A model generated the notes under the pieces. That model ran no database searches, was not told where the DNA came from, and saw only the letters and a program-made list of their open reading frames with translations. Source: Brachionus manjavacas (Eukaryota > Rotifera > Eurotatoria > Ploima > Brachionidae). Taken from it: 64,000 nucleotides of DNA. The translations under genes and the position numbers were made by a program. Every line of letters starts with the position of its first letter. Position 1 is the stretch's first letter. Below are positions 58,819-64,000 of the stretch, in pieces. The stretch covers positions 11,732,501 to 11,796,500 of the forward strand of contig JAHQIY010000001.1 in NCBI GenBank assembly GCA_019054805.1, given 5' to 3'.

Positions 58819-60724
58819 ATGTATTGGGAACAAATTGGATTTTGTGTGTTTGTGATCGGATTTACAATGTTGTCAACTGTTAAAACAGTGGACAAACATC
58901 GTCTCTATTTGAAGAAGAAGAAAATAATGAAAACATTGTCAGAGACATATCATTCAAGGGAAGAGTTGATCAATAAGATAGCCGAGAGCGGAATTGTGAT
59001 CAAAAATGAGGATGGCACAGAGGAAAAACTGGAAGCTTACGATGGAAAGCAGCATTTTTCCAAGTATTTCAAAGTGATAGTGAATTATTGCATGACTTTT
59101 AACTCGGCCTTTCTTGTGGTCGGCTCTCTTGCCGAGTCGTACTTGTACGGTGTCAGAATGGTGGGCAACATAATTTCAATAACACTGGGCTTTGTGTATG
59201 CATTTGTGATTGTGCATCCTTTTATGTATAGTCTGGAGGAGGACATCAGCACACCATATCAGTATTTTGAGCGGCGCTACCTCAACAAAAAATATGTGAG
59301 AGCATTGACTGCTAGCGCTGGCATGTTGTTTTACTTTTTTTTCCTCTCACTTTATCTATGGGGATGTGCAGTCCTTCTCAGCACTCTGATACCCGAAGTG
59401 CCATTGTGGGTGTCTTCAATTCTGATCGGAATCTATTCGATTATTGGAAGCACCATCGGAGGATTTACACAATCAACCAAGACAAATGTCTTTCAGTTTT
59501 GTGTTCTGAGTGCAGGTCTCATTTTGACATTGGTACTGACCATTACCAAGAACGAGAGGTTCAGTGCCAGTGAAATGTGGAAATTGGCCGTGAACAATAG
59601 TCGAACAATTTTTTTTGACACCAGTGTCGACTTTACCACTCGATACACAATTTTAAATCAGTCCATTTCTCTTTCTATTCCATGGACTTGCTTTCATTCG
59701 TTGCTCTTGCCAAATTTTATCCGATACAGAAATATACCTGGTAAGCAAAGGTCTCGCTTTTTGGTCATTTCAAATTTTCCATTCATGGTTTTTATCAATT
59801 TCATTTTGCTAATATCCGGCGGCATATTTTGTTTTGTGTATTTCTACGAGTGCGATCCGATCGCAAGTCAAAAGCTTGTCCAAAAACCAACTGGGCACAT
59901 ACTGGATTTACAATGTGCTGTCCGAACACGTGCCTTCATTTGCTGGCCTCACTTTTGCCTCCATCATTGCCTATTCAGTTGTGCAGCATTCAATGGGCTT
60001 ATCCCTATGTGGTCACACCATAGTCACTGAAATAATTAAACCCATGATTTTTGATTTTTTCAATTCTTTGAAAGACAACGATTCCATTGTTCACTGGACA
60101 AAAATAACTTGTATCATTACTTTGGGCATGCTCAGCACTGGCGTTTCGATCGGCTTTCGCTATTTACAAAATTCAATGCTTTCCTTATTCTTTATTTTCA
60201 ACAACACAATTCATTCTCCCATTTTGGGCCTGTTCTTTTTGTCTGCCTTTAATCCATATGCAAATGACGTTGGTGCCATGTCGGCTTTGGTCTGCAATTT
60301 GGCCATCAATTTCTGGCTGGCTTTAGGAGGTGTTTTTTTCAGCCGTCTCAAATCTCAAGAGTTTGCGCCGGACATTTCCCAATGCAACACCACTTATCAT
60401 TCGAATATGTCGCCACTTAATCTGCAATACACAAATGCTCCAACTGAACTAGTGTCTCTGACAAGTGACGACTATTACCCAAAGAATCCCGCGCTGGCTT
60501 ACCTTTACTCTGTCGCTCCCATTTGGTATTGTCTATTCAGCTTATTGTTCATGAATGTATTTGGTTCTTTGTTTAGTTTAATTTATTCGATTATTAAAAC
60601 GAGAAGCTTGGACGCTGACCACAAATATAGTGAACAACGAAAGCCTTATTTGTACATTTATAGACTTTTCAAAATGGAAAAACAAAATCAAAAACAAACA
60701 GTCGATCAAATCAGTCGTTTTTAG
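58819..60724 (+). CDS. Sodium:solute symporter (SLC5 family), one frameshift
   Basis: Starts at ATG 58819 and runs in one frame to about 59886, then one frame over to the stop at 60722-60724. Reading across one extra base in the A5 run at 59882-59886 gives 634 aa, the usual SLC5 length. Family blocks: ISTPYQYFERRY (usual TPYEYLE.RF), LLYLG-like LSLYLWGCAVLLSTLIPEVP, IYSIIGSTIGGFTQS followed by TNVFQ (usual GGLKAVxWTDVFQ), YECDPIAS, and GLSLCGHTIVTEI in the second part. Eleven or more hydrophobic helices are visible. A charged insert of about 60 residues (KKKKIMKTLSETYHSREELI) lies between TM1 and TM2. Substrate is not predictable; SMCT/SMVT-like members carry monocarboxylates, vitamins or choline. 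The frameshift may be a base-calling error in a homopolymer or a true mutation. AATAAA at 60767-60772. Confidence 0.88.
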
Positions 60725-60766
60725 AAAAAACCATCATCTCATTTTATGTCAAAATCTATTTTTTTT

Positions 60767-60772
60767 AATAAA
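60767..60772 (+). promoter_or_regulatory. Poly(A) signal AATAAA of the SLC5 gene
   Basis: Lies 43 nt after the stop codon, within a T-rich 3' untranslated region. Confidence 0.55.
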
Positions 60773-63067
60773 GCTTTTTTTAATTTATTAATTTTTTTTT
60801 TTAATTTTTAAGTGTTAGTTTTAGGATCAAGTTAATTTCTCACTCAAAGATCGATTTTTTTTAAATATTTTTAGACCTTTAGAAGGATGAACTCTTCAAT
60901 TTTATTTTTAAATTTAAATCCTAAATCAAAGGTCACCTTAAATATGATTTTTAGAACAATTAAATTAAATTAAAAACGAAACTGACTCGACAAAACCATG
61001 CCAAATAATTAAATATCACATAAAAACTCACATGAGACCAATGCCATAAAATAATTATTCAGACTGAATATTTTATTTACTTGATTAATTATTAAGTATT
61101 TTTTTTGCCAATTTCTTACGAAAATTTTCACCGGAAATTTTTTCAGTAAAGGTTTTATTTTTTTATCGAAGTCTACAGAATTTAATCTAGCTTACATGAC
61201 TCGAGACCACCGCGAAAGGTTCTTTAGAATACGATGATGATTTTCTACATCATATGAAGGTAGTCTTTTAAAAAGACTTTTCAATGTTTTGATCCTGGGA
61301 TGAATAATTTTGCCATTAAATTGTTTAGTTTATAAAAGGGTCTACATAGTACCCACAATAAAAAAACTGTCACCCACACGCAAACCCTTTTTAACTCGAA
61401 AAAATTAAATATCATAAAAAAATTTTTAAGCAAAAAAAATTGTTGCAAATCTAAAACTGCTAAACACAAAACTTTATAACATAAATTTTTCCAGAGTTCA
61501 TTAAATATTTGTTTAAAAGTTGACTTTCGAGTAATTTATTAAATCTTTTATTAATTAAGATCTTTTTTTATTTTTTTATTTTTAAAAGAAAAATAAACTT
61601 TATGGAATTCTTATACTTCTCAACATGACTATGCAGCTAAAAATTCGCCAATCGAGTCTTGCAATGCTTGTTTTAAAAGAGGTTTTACTTTCAGGAAAAA
61701 GTTAGGCGTAGTCAGTTTTACACTTAAAAGTCTCGAAATTGTACAATTTGAAAATTTTACAAATCCAAATGCGAGAACTATAAAATTGTCTAAATCCATG
61801 GCACATTGGGATAATTTTTCACGAGTTGGTAAAAGAATAGATGAATATGTAAATTAAAAAATCGATTGGAAAAAATTTGAGTGTAACTATAGGTATTTCG
61901 TTAAACGGTATTATTGTGTCCAATTATTGAACTTACAGTCACTATAAAGGAATTATCAATTTATTAACGAAACTAATATTATTATTTAAAGAGTTTGGTA
62001 CAGTAGGATTTAAATAAAATGACCTTATTTTATATTAAAGTAAAGAATATTTCCTAAACTATAGCAAATTGATAAAAAATACGTGCAATAATACTCAGAA
62101 CTATTATTTTTGACATCAAATGAGTTTTCGATTGAATTTTTCACAAAAATATCAAAAGCCTGTTTTCATTTAGCCAAAGAAAAAATTTTTCAAAGTGTTT
62201 AAAAAGTTTGTTTTAAATGCTTGAAAACTTCTATTCCAAAAACAATCGAAACATTTTTCGAGGCATAAACATGAAATAGACAACGAACCCTCACAAGGTA
62301 TCAAAGAAGGCGCCTGAAAAACAATATAAATAATTTTTGTTTTAATTTTTTGGTTTATTTTTATCAATTTTTTTTGTATTAAACTTTTTGTTAATAATTT
62401 TCAACACAAAAATAAAAAAAAGACATTATTGATTAGAAATAAAATTTTGAGCAATAAAATAAATAAACAAAACATTTTGTCTAAGACTAAATTAATAATT
62501 TTAGAAATACAGGTGATATTAAGTCTTTTTCGAGTAACTGATTTATTTGATGCTGAATAAAAATTACGGATTCATTGATATCCTTTTTCTTGCATACTGG
62601 AGAGAGAGTTTAAGTTGTAGAAATAATTTAAAATTTTTAAACTTCATTTAGAATAAGAACAATTTAAACATGTTAGCATTTCTTTGGTAAAAATAGAATG
62701 TACAAGGCATCTCAAAGAAAACTAAAGTACGAAGGTTTTCATTTTTGAGTTAATATCATTTGTTCCAAAAATTTTCACTGAAGATGCTAGCAAAAAACGC
62801 TTTTATACCAAGTTGATGGCAGATGAAAAAATAAAAAAAACCTTTATTTCAAAGTCTAATAAAACTGAGGCTAAAAAGAAGAACTTAAAAATCGAGCAAC
62901 CTATTAAATTATATATTTTTTAAGTTAAAAGAAAACATGCACTGATTACAGAACAGAGAACAAAAAGTTCAGATGCTTGCTAAGATAGCTGAATTAAAGA
63001 GTTTGGTGAGAAGCTTGATCGATTTAGGGTCATGTTAACAACAAAATTAAAGACAAAAAGTGGTGAT
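60773..63067. other. Intergenic, no convincing gene
   Basis: Mostly AT-rich. At 62770-62925 a plus-strand frame reads FTEDASKKRFYTKLMADEKI with a Lys-rich continuation to a stop near 62921. It might be an old transposon or gene exon, but no family is recognised. Confidence 0.4.
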
Positions 63068-63069
63068 TA

Positions 63070-64000
63070 CAGTAGAATCCCTCAAAAGTGAACACTCGCC
63101 GTCGCAAGGGATTTTTGTTCATTCATAGGGCTGTTTACATTTGAGGATGCTCTCTCAAAAGTGAACTGTTCACTTTTGTGAGATTAATAAATGTTAAGTT
63201 AATTTTTGTGTAAAACAAAAATAAAAATAAAAAATAAGACCATGTATTCATTTAAGTATCAGTTGAATGATGATAAAATTAATGCAAAAATTTGAATCTC
63301 AAAATTAATCTCTAATTAGAAAAATGTCAGCATCCAAGTTGAATAACTATAATAAACTAACCATGGAGGAAAAATATAGACTTATTCAAGTAGCAGGTCA
63401 AAAAAATAGTTCTCAACGGAGTTTAGCACAAGAATTTAAATTATCACTTAGAGCAGTTAATAAAATACTTAAACAAAAATATGACATCATAGAAATCTAT
63501 AAAACAAAAATATGACATCATAGAAATCTATAAAACGAGTCTAAACGTTGAAAATAGAAATCAATGCAATATTCGTAAACATCCTAATCAAAAGTTAAAT
63601 GAAGCAATACTTAAGTTCTATAATACGGCTCGAGCTCGCGGTGTGACATTTTCTGGTACAATTATTAAAGAACAAGCTTTAGAGTATGCTAAACAATTAG
63701 GATTAAACGATTTTAAAGCGTCTGACGGGTAACTGTCTAGATTTAAAGCCAGACATTCGATAACTTTTCGTAGTATTACAGGTGAAGCAGCAGATGTTGA
63801 TATAAAATTGGTCGACGTCTGGAAAAAAAGAATACCAGATATTTGTTCATCTTATACAATAGAAAATATTTTTAATGCAGACGAAAGTGGTAATTTTTTC
63901 CGTCAGTTATGTCGTAAAACATTAGCTAACAAGGATGACAAATGTTTAGGTGGTAAATATGCTAAAGATCGTATAACAGTTTTACTATGTGCAAGTGCAG
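63070..64000 (+). mobile_element. pogo/Tigger-like transposon, left part
   Basis: Begins at 63070 with CAGTAGAATCCCTCAAAAGT, preceded by TA (63068-63069), the terminus and target site typical of pogo/Tigger elements. A palindrome CTCAAAAGTGAACTG...CACTTTTGTGAG at 63154-63182 repeats the terminal block. The element continues beyond the window. Confidence 0.85.
63324..64000 (+). pseudogene. pogo/Tigger transposase, broken, cut by window end
   Basis: ATG 63324 opens a CENP-B-type helix-turn-helix (KLTMEEKYRLIQVAGQ, SQRSLAQEFKLSLRAVNKIL). A 31-bp tandem duplication at about 63473-63534 shifts the frame and puts a stop after IYKTKI. Beyond it the frame resumes with HPNQKLNEAILKFYNTARAR, the CENP-B DNA-binding second half. 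A stop follows DG where this family has a Trp-like residue (near 63730), then IFNADESGNFFRQL, which holds the first catalytic Asp of the DDE domain. Two defects mean this copy is inactive. Confidence 0.85.

Overview
This is a gene-moderate, transposon-rich stretch of a very AT-rich metazoan nuclear genome. Evidence for a eukaryote is direct: spliced genes with GT-AG introns (many only 46-60 nt, some kilobases long and filled with repeats), a tRNA-Gly followed by a Pol III T-run, a Cys-loop receptor, a 14-3-3 protein, an Elongator subunit, and LINE, Penelope-like, hAT, Tc1/mariner, MULE and pogo remnants. The base composition, small introns and transposon mix would fit a monogonont rotifer such as Brachionus, but nothing in the window proves the species.

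Layout. 1-4000: a dead APE-type LINE lying between the two arms of a foldback repeat. 4074-4144: tRNA-Gly(GCC). 5727-23280: three genes in a row on the minus strand: an Apollo/DCLRE1B-like nuclease (3 exons), Elongator subunit ELP2 (8 exons, with two repeat-filled introns), and an anion-receptor-type Cys-loop channel (6 exons) with an unusual pore sequence and a second membrane-protein ORF inside one of its introns. 23602-25020: a single-exon coiled-coil protein divergent from the receptor. 25880-27800: LINE, cysteine-cluster and SINE-like debris. 29545-34737: one complete hAT transposon with a perfect 8-bp target duplication; it contains a broken transposase gene, a nested solo LTR, subterminal ATCGAT arrays and a piece of a host ribosome-biogenesis gene (Rrp5/PDCD11 S1 repeats). 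35881-45097: several MITEs, Tc1 remnants, LINE fragments and a Penelope-like element. 46143-47086: 14-3-3 (4 exons) with a GC-richer upstream region carrying a CRE palindrome. 48250-53860: gene-empty. 54966-56959: a 2-kb foldback element with about 430-bp arms. 57867-60724: a small two-TM protein and, divergently, an SLC5-type sodium symporter with one frameshift. 63070 to the end: the left part of a pogo/Tigger-like transposon.

The genes do not form one pathway. The most interesting signals are the hAT element that carries a host gene fragment, the receptor whose glycine/GABA-receptor backbone has a cation-channel-like selectivity residue, the ORF nested in the receptor intron, and the 124-bp spacing of ELP2 and Apollo.
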